A stretch of 64,000 nucleotides of DNA from Streptomyces griseoflavus (GCF_014649995.1 NZ_BMUC01000007.1:153911-217910), one strand, 5' to 3'. Numbered from the stretch's first letter, positions 24,393 through 38,270 are shown. Numbers and translations: made by a program. Notes: generated from the letters alone by a model not told the origin.

Positions 24393-24626
24393 CTACAGAT
24401 GGACGACCGGGCAGGTCAGAGTACGGGTGATGCCGTCCACTTGCTGGACTTTGGCAACCACCATGCGGCCCAGGTCGTCGACGGTGTCGGCCTGGGCGCG
24501 CACGATGACGTCGTACGGTCCGGTCACGTCCTCGGCCTGGATCACTCCAGGGATCTTGCCGATCAGATCGGCGACGGTCGACGCTTTGCCGACCTCCGTC
24601 TGGATCAGGATGTACGCCTGTACCAC
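24393..24626 (-). CDS. Lrp/AsnC-type RAM domain protein without DNA-binding domain
   Basis: A 77-aa protein that is just the ligand-binding RAM domain of Lrp/AsnC regulators (VQAYILIQTEVGKASTV, GPYDVIVRAQ). No helix-turn-helix is present. GTG at 24626 has GGAGG 4 nt upstream, which decides the start. It ends 20 bp before the DUF3515 gene and is divergent from thiL. Orphan RAM proteins may bind amino acids or modify full-length Lrp oligomers; this is inference. Confidence 0.88.
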   Translation of the reverse strand: MVQAYILIQTEVGKASTVADLIGKIPGVIQAEDVTGPYDVIVRAQADTVDDLGRMVVAKVQQVDGITRTLTCPVVHL

Positions 24627-24832
24627 GGAACCTCCAGGGCGGCCACGAGGATCATGTGGGGAAAAGGAACGCCACGGTATCGCGTCGCCGCTCGCCGCGG
24701 GGAGACCTGCGGGAACCCGGCCCCGCGCGCCGGGGTTCGGGCACGAGAGAAGTCGGCGGTCACATCGGCCGTAGCGAGGCCCCTGAGGGCTCGCGACCGG
24801 GCACGCACAGGGACAGAAGGGGCGCAAGGGTA

Positions 24833-25794
24833 ATGAAGGGCACTGTTGGTGAGCTCGGCGAGTTCGGGCTCATCAGGGAGCTCACCTCCCGTCTCACCAC
24901 CACGCCGGCGGTCCGGGTCGGACCCGGCGACGACGCAGCGGTGGTCTCCGCACCCGACCGCAGGGTCGTCGCCAGCACCGACATCCTGCTGGAGGGGCGG
25001 CACTTCCGGCGCGACTGGTCCACGGCCTACGACGTCGGCCGCAAGGCCGCCGCGCAGAACCTGGCCGACATCGCCGCCATGGGCGCCGTGCCGACCGCGC
25101 TGCTGCTCGGCCTCGTCGTCCCGGCGGAACTGCCGGTGACCTGGCCCAGCGAGCTGATGGACGGCCTGCGCGACGAGTGCCAGGTGGCCGGCGCCGCGGT
25201 CGTCGGCGGCGACGTCGTACGCGGGGACACCATCATGGTGTCGATCACCGCGCTCGGCGATCTGCGCAACCAGGAGCCCGTCACCCGGGGCGGAGCGCAA
25301 CCCGGCGACCTCGTCGCGGTGACCGGCTGGCTGGGCTGGTCGGCGGCCGGTCACGCGGTGCTCTCGCGCGGGTTCCGCTCGCCGCGCGCCTTCGTCGAGG
25401 CGCACCGGCGCCCCGAACCGCCCTACCACGCGGGGCCGGCCGCCGCCGGGCTCGGCGCCACCGCCATGTGCGACGTGAGCGACGGGCTGATCGCCGACCT
25501 CGGGCACATCGCCGAGGCCAGCAAGGTCCGCATCGACATCCGCTCCGGGGCCGTCGACATCCCCTCGCAGATGAACGACATCGGCCAGGCCGTCGGCGTC
25601 GACCCGATGCAGTGGGTGCTGACCGGGGGAGAGGACCACGCGATCGTCGCGACCTTCCCGCCGGACGTGAAACTGCCCGCCCGCTGGAAGGTGATCGGCG
25701 AGGTGCTCCACCCCTCGGCGCTGCCCCAGGTGACGGTCGACGGGGCGCCCTGGACCGTCCAGGGCGGCTGGGACCACTTCGGGGACATCGAGTC

Positions 25795-25798
<4 letters not shown>
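24833..25798 (+). CDS. thiL: Thiamine-monophosphate kinase
   Basis: ATP-dependent kinase of the PurM/ThiL fold, 321 aa, converting thiamine phosphate to the diphosphate cofactor. [19 protein letters not shown] and [13 protein letters not shown] are the family motifs. ATG at 24833 with AAGGG upstream. Its stop overlaps the thiD start by 4 bp, giving a two-gene thiamine operon. Confidence 0.95.
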
Positions 25799-26613
<815 letters not shown>

Positions 26614-26978
26614 AGCGCCGCGCCGTGCGCCGCGTCCCGGGCCGCCCGTGGTGAAGGCGCCCGGGGCGTCATGGTCCGGTACGCCCCGCCCGCGGGAGGC
26701 GAGGCGCACCCGCCGGGCGGATGTCCGTCGGCCGGAGCCGGTCCGCACCGGAGCGGGCCACCGCGGACGCGACGATCCCCGTCGCCGCGTCCGCCCTCCG
26801 GGGCCGGGCGGAGCGGGCGCCGGGACCCGCGGCACGGTGACGGCGGCCACCCGGGAACGACCCTCGCGGTGCGCCGAACCGGGCCGGCCCGGCACGGGCA
26901 CAGCAAGAAGCCGGCCCACCCGGAGGTGGACCGGCTGTTGCGGCGAAACCGACTACGGCCGCGCGCTCAGCGAAAGCG
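26614..26978. other. Intergenic region between convergent thiD and rpmB
   Basis: 365 bp without a credible gene. It holds several GC hairpins: 26662-26688 (8-bp stem, 11-nt loop, possibly thiD termination), a bulged stem near 26763-26794, and the rpmB terminator at 26909-26936. Confidence 0.5.
26909..26936 (-). terminator. rpmB terminator
   Basis: 11-bp stem (26909-26919 with 26926-26936). The one irregular pair is G-U in the minus-strand RNA and C-A on the plus strand. A CTTCTTG tail follows on the minus strand, 42 nt after the rpmB stop. Confidence 0.7.
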
Positions 26979-27164
26979 TCAGCGCGAGACCTTGCCGGCC
27001 TTGATGCACGAGGTGCAGGCGTTCACGCGCTTCGGCGTCCCGCCGACCACGGTACGCACACGCTGGATGTTCGGGTTCCAGCGGCGGGGCGTACGGCGGT
27101 GCGAGTGCGAGATGTTGTTGCCGAAGCCCGGCCCCTTGCCGCAGACGTCGCAGTTGGCAGCCAC
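26979..27164 (-). CDS. rpmB: 50S ribosomal protein L28 (zinc-binding type)
   Basis: L28 of 61 aa with two CxxC pairs, CDVC near the N terminus and CTSC near the C terminus, the zinc-binding C+ form. Streptomycetes also carry a cysteine-free paralogue under Zur control, so this copy is the zinc-replete version. GTG at 27164 with GGAG upstream. Monocistronic; divergent from the FakA-like gene. Confidence 0.96.
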   Translation of the reverse strand: MAANCDVCGKGPGFGNNISHSHRRTPRRWNPNIQRVRTVVGGTPKRVNACTSCIKAGKVSR

Positions 27165-27431
27165 GGGTCACTCCAAAGACTTCAGATGCACTTACGGTTG
27201 ATCCCGGCATGCCGGGATCGAGACCGAGGACTCCAGGAGCCCTGTGGATCTGAGTGGCGTTGCCAGGGGGAGAGGCCCGATCAGATCGGGCAACCGGAGC
27301 AGCATACAACGGCTGCACCCGTAGAACGAAACTACCACGGCAGCTCAGAGCCCCGCCCGCGGCCCTCCTCCGGCCGGCGGGGCCCCACGCACTACGCTGC
27401 CTGCCACGGCCGGCAGCTCAGGGAGGCGCAG

Positions 27432-29108
27432 GTGGCGCAGGTGCCGCAGACATTCTTCGATGCTCTCGCGGTGCGCACCTGGTGCGGTCTCGCGCTCGAC
27501 GCGCTGGGCCGGGCCCGGGAGGAGATCGACGCGATCAACGTCTATCCGGTGGCCGACGGCGACACCGGAACCAACCTCTACCTCACCGTCGAATCCGCGG
27601 CCGCCGCCGTGGAGGCGGTCTTCGAGGGCCACCGGGCCGGTGGCGCGGGCGGGGCCGGGGGGCCGGGGCCGACCCTGGCCGACGCGGTACGCGCGATGGC
27701 GCACGGGGCGCTGATCGGCGCCCGGGGGAACTCCGGCACGATCCTGGCGCAGCTGCTGCGCGGGATGGCCCAGGTGCTGGCCGGTGACGAGGCCCCGGCT
27801 CACGCCGACGGCCAGGGACTGCGCCGCGCCCTGCGGCAGGCCGCCGACTCCGCGCGCCTGGCGGTGGCGCACCCCGTCGAGGGCACCGTCCTCACCGTGG
27901 CCGCGGCCGCCGCCGACGCCGCCGCGACGGCGGAGGGCGACTGCGGGACGGTGGCCCGCGCGGCCCACGACGCCGCCCGCGCGGCCCTCGCCGAGACACC
28001 GGACCGGCTGGCCGTGCTGCGCCGCGCCGGGGTGGTGGACGCCGGCGGCAGGGGACTGGTGGCGGTGCTCGCGGCACTCGTGGCGACGTTCACCGGCGAG
28101 ACACCGCGTGACACCCGCACCCGCGCGGCGGCCCGTGAGGGCGCCGTCACCTGTGCGGACGGCGCCGTGACACCGGCGTCCGAGGGCCCCGCCTTCGAGG
28201 TGATCTACCTCCTGGAGGCCGACGACGCGGCCGTCGCGCGGCTGCGGGAGCGGCTCGACGGACTGGGCGACTCGCTCGTCGTGGTCGGCGGCGACGGACT
28301 GTGGAACGTCCACGTCCACGTGGACGACGCGGGCGCCGCCGTGGAGGCCGGGGTCGAGGCCGGCCGGCCGTACCGGATCCGGATCACCCACTTCGGCGCC
28401 GGGGACGTCCACACCACGGGCGCCGAGCGGTCCCAGGGCGAACGAGCCCAGCGGGCGGTCGTGGCCGTGGTGCCCGGGGAGGGCCTGGCGGGGCTCTACA
28501 CCGAGGCGGGCGCGACCGCCGTGCTCGCCCGCCCCGGGGAACCGCCCGCGAGCGGCGAACTCGTCCAGGCGGTACGGCGGGCGCACGCGCGCGAGGTGGT
28601 GCTGCTGCCCAACGACGCGGACCTGCGCCACACCGCCGCCGCGGCGGCCGAGCAGGCCAGGACCGAGGGAATCAGGGTGGCCCTGATCCCGACCCGCTCC
28701 GCGGTCCAGGGCATCGCGGCCCTCGCGGTGCACGAGCCGGAACGCCGCTTCGACGAGGACGTGGTGTCGATGACGTCGGCGGCCGGCGCGACCCGCTACG
28801 CCGAGGTCACCGTCGCCGAGCACCAGTCCTGGACCATGGCGGGCATCTGCCAGGCGGGCGACGTCCTCGGACTGGTCGACGGTGACGTCGCCGTCATCGG
28901 ACAGGACGTCACGGCCGTCGCCGAGGCCGTCCTGGACCGCATGCTCGCGGCCGGTGGAGAACTGGTGACCCTCGTCCTCGGCGACGACGCCCCCGGCTCC
29001 GTCGCCGCCCACCTGGAATCCCGGGTCCGTGAGGGCTACCTCGCCGTCGACACGGTGACCTACCACGGCGGCCGACAGGGCGCCGTGCTGCTCATCGGCG
29101 TCGAATGA
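27432..29108 (+). CDS. FakA-like DAK2-domain kinase
   Basis: 558-aa protein with an N-terminal DAK2/DhaL domain (INVYPVADGDTGTNLYLT and ARGNSGTILAQLL carry the Mg-ATP site), a middle domain and a C-terminal FakA_C domain. In Firmicutes FakA with a FakB (DegV-type) carrier phosphorylates exogenous fatty acids. GTG at 27432 follows GGAGG at 5 nt. It is followed by recG after 120 bp, an arrangement common in actinobacteria. No DegV-type partner is in this window, so fatty acid kinase activity is inference. Confidence 0.85.
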   Translation: MAQVPQTFFDALAVRTWCGLALDALGRAREEIDAINVYPVADGDTGTNLYLTVESAAAAVEAVFEGHRAGGAGGAGGPGPTLADAVRAMAHGALIGARGNSGTILAQLLRGMAQVLAGDEAPAHADGQGLRRALRQAADSARLAVAHPVEGTVLTVAAAAADAAATAEGDCGTVARAAHDAARAALAETPDRLAVLRRAGVVDAGGRGLVAVLAALVATFTGETPRDTRTRAAAREGAVTCADGAVTPASEGPAFEVIYLLEADDAAVARLRERLDGLGDSLVVVGGDGLWNVHVHVDDAGAAVEAGVEAGRPYRIRITHFGAGDVHTTGAERSQGERAQRAVVAVVPGEGLAGLYTEAGATAVLARPGEPPASGELVQAVRRAHAREVVLLPNDADLRHTAAAAAEQARTEGIRVALIPTRSAVQGIAALAVHEPERRFDEDVVSMTSAAGATRYAEVTVAEHQSWTMAGICQAGDVLGLVDGDVAVIGQDVTAVAEAVLDRMLAAGGELVTLVLGDDAPGSVAAHLESRVREGYLAVDTVTYHGGRQGAVLLIGVE

Positions 29109-29228
29109 GCCCCGGCCCGCGCGAGCGCCGGCCGGCAGCGCGCAGCGGCGGGGACCGTCCTCGCCGGTGAGGTCCGACCGGCCGCAACGGTGTCGGCGGT
29201 CCGCGCGATGTCGGTGCCGTGGTGTCCA

Positions 29229-32580
<3,352 letters not shown>

Positions 32581-32690
32581 CCCGGCACGCGGGCCGCGGG
32601 CCTCCGGGCGGCCGGTGTCCACCGGGCGCCCCGGGGCCGTACAGTCGTCCCGTCCGTCTCCAACACAGCTGTAGAGAGTGGCGAGCACAG

Positions 32691-33776
32691 GTGGACGTGC
32701 AGAAGAAGCTGGACGAGATCGTCGCCGCGGTCTCCGGTGCCCGGTCGATGCCCATGTCGGCCTCGTGCGTGGTCAACCGCGCCGAACTGCTCGCGATGCT
32801 CGACGAGGTGCGCGCGGCGCTGCCCGACTCCCTCGCCCAGGCGCAGGAGTTGATCGGCGGCCGGGAGCAGATGGTCGAGCAGGCCCGCCAGGAGGCCGAG
32901 CGCATCATCGAGAGCGCCCACGCCCAGCGCGGTTCGCTGGTCTCCGACACCGAGGTCGCCCGCCGCTCCCAGTCCGAGGCCGACCGGATCCTCACCGAGG
33001 CCCGCCAGGAGGCCGAGGAGATCCGCGCGGAGGCGGACGACTACGTCGACTCCAAGCTCGCCAACTTCGAGGTCGTCCTCACCAAGACCCTCGGCTCCGT
33101 CGGCCGCGGCCGCGAGAAACTGCTCGGCACCGGTCCGGGCCTCGACGAACAGGGCTACGAGGACGAGGACGCCCCCGAGCGCAGCCACGACCCCGAGACC
33201 CTGCGCCGGAATGCCGACGAGTACGTCGACGTCAAGCTCGGCGCCTTCGAGGCGGTCCTCGCCAAGACCCTGGACGCCGTCGGCAAGGGCCGGCAGAAGC
33301 TGCACGGCCGGATCGCCTCCGACGACCTCGGCGCCCTCGCCGACGACCTCACCTCCGTCCAGCACTCCAGCGACGCCGACTACCTCGCCGACCTCGCGTC
33401 GGTCGCCGACCGGGGTGCCCCGCCCAGGCCGGCCCGGCAGCCCGAACCGCAGCAGCCGCAGCAACCCCAGCAGCAGCCCCAGTACGCCCAGCCCGAGCCC
33501 GCCTACGGCTACCAGCAGCAGCCGGACCCCTACGCCGGCTACCAGCAGCAGTACGGCGCTCAGCAGGACCAGTACGGCTACCAGCAGGCCGACCCGTACG
33601 CCGGTTACCAGGGCTACGACCCCCAGACGCAGGCGTACGACCCCGGCCAGGCACAGCAGCCCCAGCAGTCCCAGCAGTCCCAGCAGGGCTACTCCCTCGA
33701 CGAGACCAGCCTGTTCGACACCAGCATGATCACGCCGGAACAGCTGCGTGCCTACGAGCGCGAGCGGGGCCTGTAG
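32691..33776 (+). CDS. Coiled-coil DivIVA/F0-b-like protein with Q/Y-rich tail
   Basis: 361-aa protein, no signal peptide or membrane segment. Residues 45-118 form a long Ala/Glu/Gln/Arg heptad coiled coil. Two similar 30-residue blocks (about 115-144 and 175-204), each containing a YVDxKLxxFExVLxKTL pattern, follow. Residues 250-345 are a Gln/Tyr/Pro-rich disordered tail with YAGYQ repeats, and a short conserved end (ITPEQLRAYERERGL) closes it. Related streptomycete proteins are annotated as cell division initiation or ATP synthase b-like. A scaffolding role is likely but not shown. Confidence 0.85.
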   Translation: MDVQKKLDEIVAAVSGARSMPMSASCVVNRAELLAMLDEVRAALPDSLAQAQELIGGREQMVEQARQEAERIIESAHAQRGSLVSDTEVARRSQSEADRILTEARQEAEEIRAEADDYVDSKLANFEVVLTKTLGSVGRGREKLLGTGPGLDEQGYEDEDAPERSHDPETLRRNADEYVDVKLGAFEAVLAKTLDAVGKGRQKLHGRIASDDLGALADDLTSVQHSSDADYLADLASVADRGAPPRPARQPEPQQPQQPQQQPQYAQPEPAYGYQQQPDPYAGYQQQYGAQQDQYGYQQADPYAGYQGYDPQTQAYDPGQAQQPQQSQQSQQGYSLDETSLFDTSMITPEQLRAYERERGL

Positions 33777-33927
33777 GGGCGGATTGGGCCGAGAGCGAAA
33801 GGTCCAGTATCCTGGCTCTTCGGTCGCGTGTGCGCTTGCGCTTGCCCGCGTATACGTTTCGCGAACCGTGCTGCCCGGGATGTCCGTACGGCAGCGATCC
33901 CCCGAGCTCGAAAGACCGAAAGCAGGA

Positions 33928-34572
33928 ATGGCTCTGAACGCCCGCCTCGACCACCGCAACCCCCTCGTGTTCGACACGCACGAGCTGGGACGGCGGCCCG
34001 GTGCGCTGCAGCGCCTGACCCGTACGGTCGACGCTCCCCAGGACCTCGGGATCGCCGGGGTCGTCGGAGTGCCGGAAGGCGCCCCGGTGGAGCTCGAACT
34101 CCGGCTCGAGTCGGTCATGGAAGGTGTGCTCGTCACAGGCACCGCCCGTGCGAAGGCCGAGGGGGAGTGCGTAAGGTGTCTGGAGCCGCTGGAGCAGGAA
34201 CTCCAAGCGGACTTCCAGGAGCTGTTCTCGTACCCTGACGCCGACGACCGGGGCCGTGTGATCGCGGAACCGGGCGACGACGCCGAGGACGACGAGGACA
34301 GGCTCCTTCTCGAGGACGGCCTGTTCGACCTCGAGCCGGTGCTGCGCGATGCGGTGGTGCTCGCACTGCCGATGCAGCCGGTGTGCCAGGAAGACTGCCC
34401 GGGTCTGTGTTCCGAGTGCGGAGCACGGCTCGCTGACGACCCGGACCACCACCATGATGCCGTCGACATCCGTTGGGCGGCTTTGCAGGGACTCGCCGGC
34501 ACCATGTCGGACGGCGAGAAGGACGAGATGAGCGGCGCCGAACCGGGCGTCGACGAGAAGCAGGAGAAGTAG
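33928..34572 (+). CDS. yceD: YceD/DUF177 family protein
   Basis: 214-aa DUF177 protein of unknown biochemical role, linked to 23S rRNA or L32 maturation in other bacteria. CVRC and the [13 protein letters not shown] motif could hold zinc. The start ATG has GCAGGA upstream. The rpmF start follows at +3, the order conserved across bacteria. An acidic stretch (DDAEDDEDR) lies in the middle. Confidence 0.9.
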   Translation: MALNARLDHRNPLVFDTHELGRRPGALQRLTRTVDAPQDLGIAGVVGVPEGAPVELELRLESVMEGVLVTGTARAKAEGECVRCLEPLEQELQADFQELFSYPDADDRGRVIAEPGDDAEDDEDRLLLEDGLFDLEPVLRDAVVLALPMQPVCQEDCPGLCSECGARLADDPDHHHDAVDIRWAALQGLAGTMSDGEKDEMSGAEPGVDEKQEK

Positions 34573-34574
34573 CC

Positions 34575-34748
34575 GTGGCTGTTCCGAAGCGGAAGATGTC
34601 GCGCAGCAACACGCGCCACCGCCGGTCGCAGTGGAAGGCTGCGGTCCCCACCCTGGTTGCGTGCGAGCGCTGCCACGAGCCCAAGCAGCAGCACATCGCG
34701 TGCCCGTCTTGCGGCACTTACAACAAGCGCCAGGTCCTCGAGGTCTGA
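34575..34748 (+). CDS. rpmF: 50S ribosomal protein L32
   Basis: 57-aa L32. [16 protein letters not shown] terminus and two Cys pairs (CERC, CPSC) for zinc. GTG start two bp after yceD stop. It is the zinc (C+) type. rnc starts 7 bp later. Confidence 0.97.
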   Translation: MAVPKRKMSRSNTRHRRSQWKAAVPTLVACERCHEPKQQHIACPSCGTYNKRQVLEV

Positions 34749-34755
34749 GCGGCTG

Positions 34756-35586
34756 GTGAGAGGCACTGTGTCCACGCCGAAGAAGAACTCTGCGGACAAC
34801 CAGGCCTCGTCCCACACGCTTCTGGAAGGGCGGCTCGGCTATCAGCTCGAGTCCGCCCTTCTGGTGCGTGCGCTGACCCACCGTTCCTACGCGTACGAGA
34901 ACGGCGGCCTGCCGACGAACGAGCGGCTGGAGTTCCTCGGGGACTCCGTGCTCGGCCTCGTCGTCACGGACACGCTGTACCGCACCCACCCCGATCTGCC
35001 CGAAGGCCAGCTGGCCAAGCTGCGGGCCGCGGTGGTCAACTCGCGTGCGCTGGCGGAAGTGGGCCGCGGGCTGGAACTGGGCTCCTTCATCCGGCTCGGC
35101 CGCGGTGAAGAGGGCACGGGAGGCCGGGACAAGGCATCCATCCTCGCCGACACCCTCGAAGCGGTGATCGGCGCCGTCTATCTCGACCGGGGCCTCGACT
35201 CGGCGGCGGAGCTGGTGCACCGCCTGTTCGACCCCCTGATCGAGAAGTCCTCGAACCTCGGTGCCGGCCTGGACTGGAAGACCAGTCTCCAGGAGCTCAC
35301 CGCGACCGAGGGGCTCGGTGTCCCCGAGTACCTGGTCACGGAGACCGGCCCGGACCACGAGAAGACCTTCACTGCTGCCGCCCGCGTCGGAGGCGTCTCG
35401 TACGGCACCGGCACCGGCCGCAGCAAGAAGGAGGCGGAGCAGCAGGCCGCCGAGTCCGCGTGGCGGTCCATCCGGGCCGCGGCGGACGAGCGCGCCAAGG
35501 CGGCGGCGGAGGCCGAGGAGGTCGTCCAGACCGCCGAAGCCGAAGCCTCCGGCAAGGGCGCAGACGCCCCGTCGGCCTCCGCCTGA
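34756..35586 (+). CDS. rnc: Ribonuclease III
   Basis: Double-strand-specific endoribonuclease, 276 aa; the S. coelicolor orthologue (absB) affects antibiotic production. The catalytic signature [13 protein letters not shown] and [13 protein letters not shown] are intact, followed by a dsRNA-binding domain ending in [16 protein letters not shown]. The start is uncertain: GTG at 34756 gives the 276-aa length I recall, while GTG at 34768 has an AGAGG 4 nt upstream and gives 272 aa. The C terminus has a long Ala/Glu tail. Confidence 0.95.
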   Translation: MRGTVSTPKKNSADNQASSHTLLEGRLGYQLESALLVRALTHRSYAYENGGLPTNERLEFLGDSVLGLVVTDTLYRTHPDLPEGQLAKLRAAVVNSRALAEVGRGLELGSFIRLGRGEEGTGGRDKASILADTLEAVIGAVYLDRGLDSAAELVHRLFDPLIEKSSNLGAGLDWKTSLQELTATEGLGVPEYLVTETGPDHEKTFTAAARVGGVSYGTGTGRSKKEAEQQAAESAWRSIRAAADERAKAAAEAEEVVQTAEAEASGKGADAPSASA

Positions 35587-35675
35587 CCGACAGTTCGTCC
35601 CGAGCGCCCGCCCCGACCCGGGGCGGGCGCTCGGTGCTGGGCCCGGCCCGGCCCACCGTTCCTGAAGGGGAGACC

Positions 35676-36536
35676 ATGCCCGAGCTGCCCGAGGTCGAGG
35701 TCGTACGGCGCGGACTCGAGCGGTGGGTCGCCCACCGGACCGTGGCCGACGCCGAGGTGCTGCACCAGCGGGCGGTACGCCGCCACCTCGCCGGCGCCGA
35801 CGACTTCGCCGACCGGCTCAAGGGCCACCGCATCGGTGTGCCCAGCCGGCGCGGCAAGTACCTGTGGCTGCCGCTGGAGGACACCGGGCAGTCCGTGCTG
35901 GCCCACCTCGGGATGAGCGGCCAGCTCCTCGTCCAGCCGCAATCGGCGCGGGACGAGAAGCACCTGCGCGTCCGCGTCCGCTTCACCGACGCGCTCGACA
36001 CCGAACTCCGGTTCGTCGACCAGCGCACCTTCGGCGGCCTGTCGCTGCACGACAACACCCCCGACGGCCTGCCCGACGTCATCGCCCACATCGCCCGCGA
36101 CCCCCTCGACCCGCTGTTCGACGACGAGGCCTTCCACCACGCCCTGCGCCGCAAGCGGACCACCATCAAGCGGGCCCTGCTCGACCAGTCACTGATCAGC
36201 GGCGTCGGCAACATCTACGCCGACGAGGCGCTGTGGCGCGCCCGCATCCACTACGAGCGCCCCACGGCCGGCTTCACCCGCCCGCGCACCCTGCTCCTCC
36301 TGGGACACGTCCGGGACGTCATGAACGCGGCCCTCACCGCGGGCGGCACCAGCTTCGACAGCCTCTACGTCAACGTCAACGGCGAGTCCGGCTACTTCGA
36401 CCGCTCCCTGGACGCCTACGGCCGCGAGGGGCTGCCCTGCCGCCGCTGCGGCACACCGGTGCGCCGGCGGGCCTGGATGAACCGGTCCAGCTACTTCTGC
36501 CCGAGCTGTCAGCGGGCGCCGCGCGTGACGTCGTAG
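35676..36536 (+). CDS. mutM: Formamidopyrimidine-DNA glycosylase
   Basis: 286-aa Fpg/MutM that removes 8-oxoguanine. N-terminal [14 protein letters not shown] carries the catalytic Pro2/Glu3. The helix-two-turn-helix is followed by a C4 zinc finger ([15 protein letters not shown]). ATG with GAAGGGGAG. It is the last gene of yceD-rpmF-rnc-mutM. Its final 28 bp overlap the 3' end of the convergent HxlR gene. Confidence 0.96.
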   Translation: MPELPEVEVVRRGLERWVAHRTVADAEVLHQRAVRRHLAGADDFADRLKGHRIGVPSRRGKYLWLPLEDTGQSVLAHLGMSGQLLVQPQSARDEKHLRVRVRFTDALDTELRFVDQRTFGGLSLHDNTPDGLPDVIAHIARDPLDPLFDDEAFHHALRRKRTTIKRALLDQSLISGVGNIYADEALWRARIHYERPTAGFTRPRTLLLLGHVRDVMNAALTAGGTSFDSLYVNVNGESGYFDRSLDAYGREGLPCRRCGTPVRRRAWMNRSSYFCPSCQRAPRVTS

Positions 36537-36910
36537 CGCTCGCGGGCCCGCAGCACGCTGTCCATGCTGCCCTCGACGTACCGGATGAGGGACAGCAGAC
36601 GCTCCGCCACCTCGCGGCCCAGCGGCGTCAGTTCGTAGTCCACCCGGGGCGGGTTCGTGGGCTGGGCCTCACGGTGCACCAGCCCGTCGCGCTCCAGCGC
36701 CTGCAACGTCTGGGACAGCATCTTCTCGCTCACCCCGTCGACCCGCCGGCGCAACTCGTTGAACCGCAGCGAGCCCTCGTACAGCGCGCCCAGCGTCAGC
36801 CCGCCCCACCGCCCGGTCACGTGCTCCAGCGTGCCGCGCGAGGGACACGCCCTGGCGAACACGTCGAAGGCGAGCTCCCGCTCCTCCGCACGCGGCTCCG
36901 TGGTCGTCAT
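36509..36910 (-). CDS. HxlR-family transcription regulator
   Basis: 133-aa winged-helix regulator of the HxlR (DUF24) family. [16 protein letters not shown] is the N-terminal segment with its Cys, and [22 protein letters not shown] is the recognition region. Family members often sense thiols or aldehydes through that Cys. A perfect 12-bp inverted repeat (36947-36973) sits upstream of its start. Its 3' end overlaps mutM by 28 bp, tail to tail. Confidence 0.9.
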   Translation of the reverse strand: MTTTEPRAEERELAFDVFARACPSRGTLEHVTGRWGGLTLGALYEGSLRFNELRRRVDGVSEKMLSQTLQALERDGLVHREAQPTNPPRVDYELTPLGREVAERLLSLIRYVEGSMDSVLRARERYDVTRGAR

Positions 36911-36946
36911 ACCACCAGGCTACTTCAGAACAGCGCCCACCGGCAG

Positions 36947-36973
36947 AGGGCGCTAACCCATGGTTAGCGCCCT
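36947..36973. promoter_or_regulatory. 27-bp perfect palindrome: HxlR operator or terminator
   Basis: Arms of 12 bp (36947-36958 and 36962-36973) with a 3-bp centre, 36 bp upstream of the HxlR start codon and 10 bp past the stop of the CAP-domain gene. It is spaced like an operator of the HxlR gene, but it would also form an RNA hairpin at the end of the upstream minus-strand gene. Confidence 0.5.
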
Positions 36974-36983
36974 GGTCGTCCGC

Positions 36984-38270
36984 TCAGTAGCCGAAGTTCT
37001 GGGTCCACCACGGGCCGCCCGGGCCCATGTGGACGCCCACACCCAGCGTCTTGAAGTCGCAGTTCAGGATGTTCGCCTTGTGGCCGGGGCTGTCCATCCA
37101 GGCCTGCATCACGGCCTCCGCGTCGGCCTGGCCCCGGGCTATGTTCTCGCCGCCGAGACCGCTGACACCGGCGGCCTTGGCCCGGTCCCACGGGGTGTCG
37201 CCGTCGGGGTCCGTGTGGTCGAAGAAGGCGCGCCGCGCCATGTCGTCGCTGAACGCCGTCGCCAGATCGGTCAGTGCGCGGTTCGCGGTGACGGGGGCGC
37301 AGCCGACCTTGGCCCGCTCCGCGTTGACCAGCCGGAGGACCTCGGCTCCCGCGGCGCTCTCCGCGGACGAGGGGGCCGGGTTGTCGGTCTTCTTCCCCGG
37401 TTCCGGCGTCGCCTTGCGGGTCGGTTCCCTCTCCGCCGTCTTCTCCGGGGTGGCCGCGGGCTTCTCCTCCTCCCGCGGCTTCTCCGCTTCCTCCGGGGCC
37501 TCCGTCGGCGAGGCAGGTGTGGAGGGTGTCGCGGACGGCGTGGGCGGGACGGGGCGGTCGGCGTCACGGCCCGCGGGGGTGCCCGCGTCCCGGCCGGGAG
37601 ACTCCACGCTGCCGGACGTGCCGCCCTGCTCGGTGGGCAGACTGGTCGCCACGCCCCCGGCCTGTACCTCCTCGCCGGGGGAGGCGTCGCCGCCGAGCTT
37701 GTAGTTCTCCAGGCCCGGCACCGCGCCCGTGGCCACGGCGACCGTGCCGATGGCCATGGCGGCGGACACGCCGAGCAGACCGGTGCGCACCGGTGCGGCG
37801 GCCTTCTTCTTGCGGCGCCGGCTCCCGCTCGTGGGCCGGCCGGGCTCGTCGGCCGTGACGCCGCGGGGGGAGGGGACCTGAAGGGAGTCCCGCCCGCCGT
37901 GGCCGCCGCGGGGGGCGTAGTCGTCGCCCGCGGCGAAGCCGTCGTACGCGAAGCCGTCACCGGCGACGGCGTGACCGGGCCGGTCCTGGCCCGTGGAGAA
38001 GGTGCTGTCCGGGAAGCCGCCCCGGGTGAAGTCGGCGCCGGCGGAGTACACGCCGCCGTCGTCCGTCGCGTACAGGTACGCCTCGCTCCGCGCGTAGGTC
38101 TCGGCGTAGGCCTCCGGGTTCAGGTACGGCGCCGTGCCCATCGTGGGCGGGCCGCCCGCCCGGTCGCCCAGGGTGTCCGGGCCCGCGTCGTAGAGGCCGT
38201 CGTGGTGAGTGGCCCCGGTGGCGCGGCCCGTGGCGGCGCGGCCGGCGGCGGAGCGTCGGTGGCGTCCCAT
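36984..38270 (-). CDS. Membrane-anchored CAP-domain (SCP/PR-1) protein
   Basis: 428-aa protein. Residues 1 to about 180 form a hydrophilic cytoplasmic part, a single transmembrane helix (GLLGVSAAMAIGTVAVATG) follows, then a Pro/Glu/Lys-rich stalk, and the last ~130 residues form a CAP domain (FFDHTDPDGDTPW, GENIARGQ, WMDSPGHKANILN). CAP proteins such as YkwD are secreted; here a type II anchor keeps it at the membrane. ATG at 38270 with AGGAAGG upstream. Role unknown; cell-wall or spore association is possible. Confidence 0.9.
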   Translation of the reverse strand: MGRHRRSAAGRAATGRATGATHHDGLYDAGPDTLGDRAGGPPTMGTAPYLNPEAYAETYARSEAYLYATDDGGVYSAGADFTRGGFPDSTFSTGQDRPGHAVAGDGFAYDGFAAGDDYAPRGGHGGRDSLQVPSPRGVTADEPGRPTSGSRRRKKKAAAPVRTGLLGVSAAMAIGTVAVATGAVPGLENYKLGGDASPGEEVQAGGVATSLPTEQGGTSGSVESPGRDAGTPAGRDADRPVPPTPSATPSTPASPTEAPEEAEKPREEEKPAATPEKTAEREPTRKATPEPGKKTDNPAPSSAESAAGAEVLRLVNAERAKVGCAPVTANRALTDLATAFSDDMARRAFFDHTDPDGDTPWDRAKAAGVSGLGGENIARGQADAEAVMQAWMDSPGHKANILNCDFKTLGVGVHMGPGGPWWTQNFGY

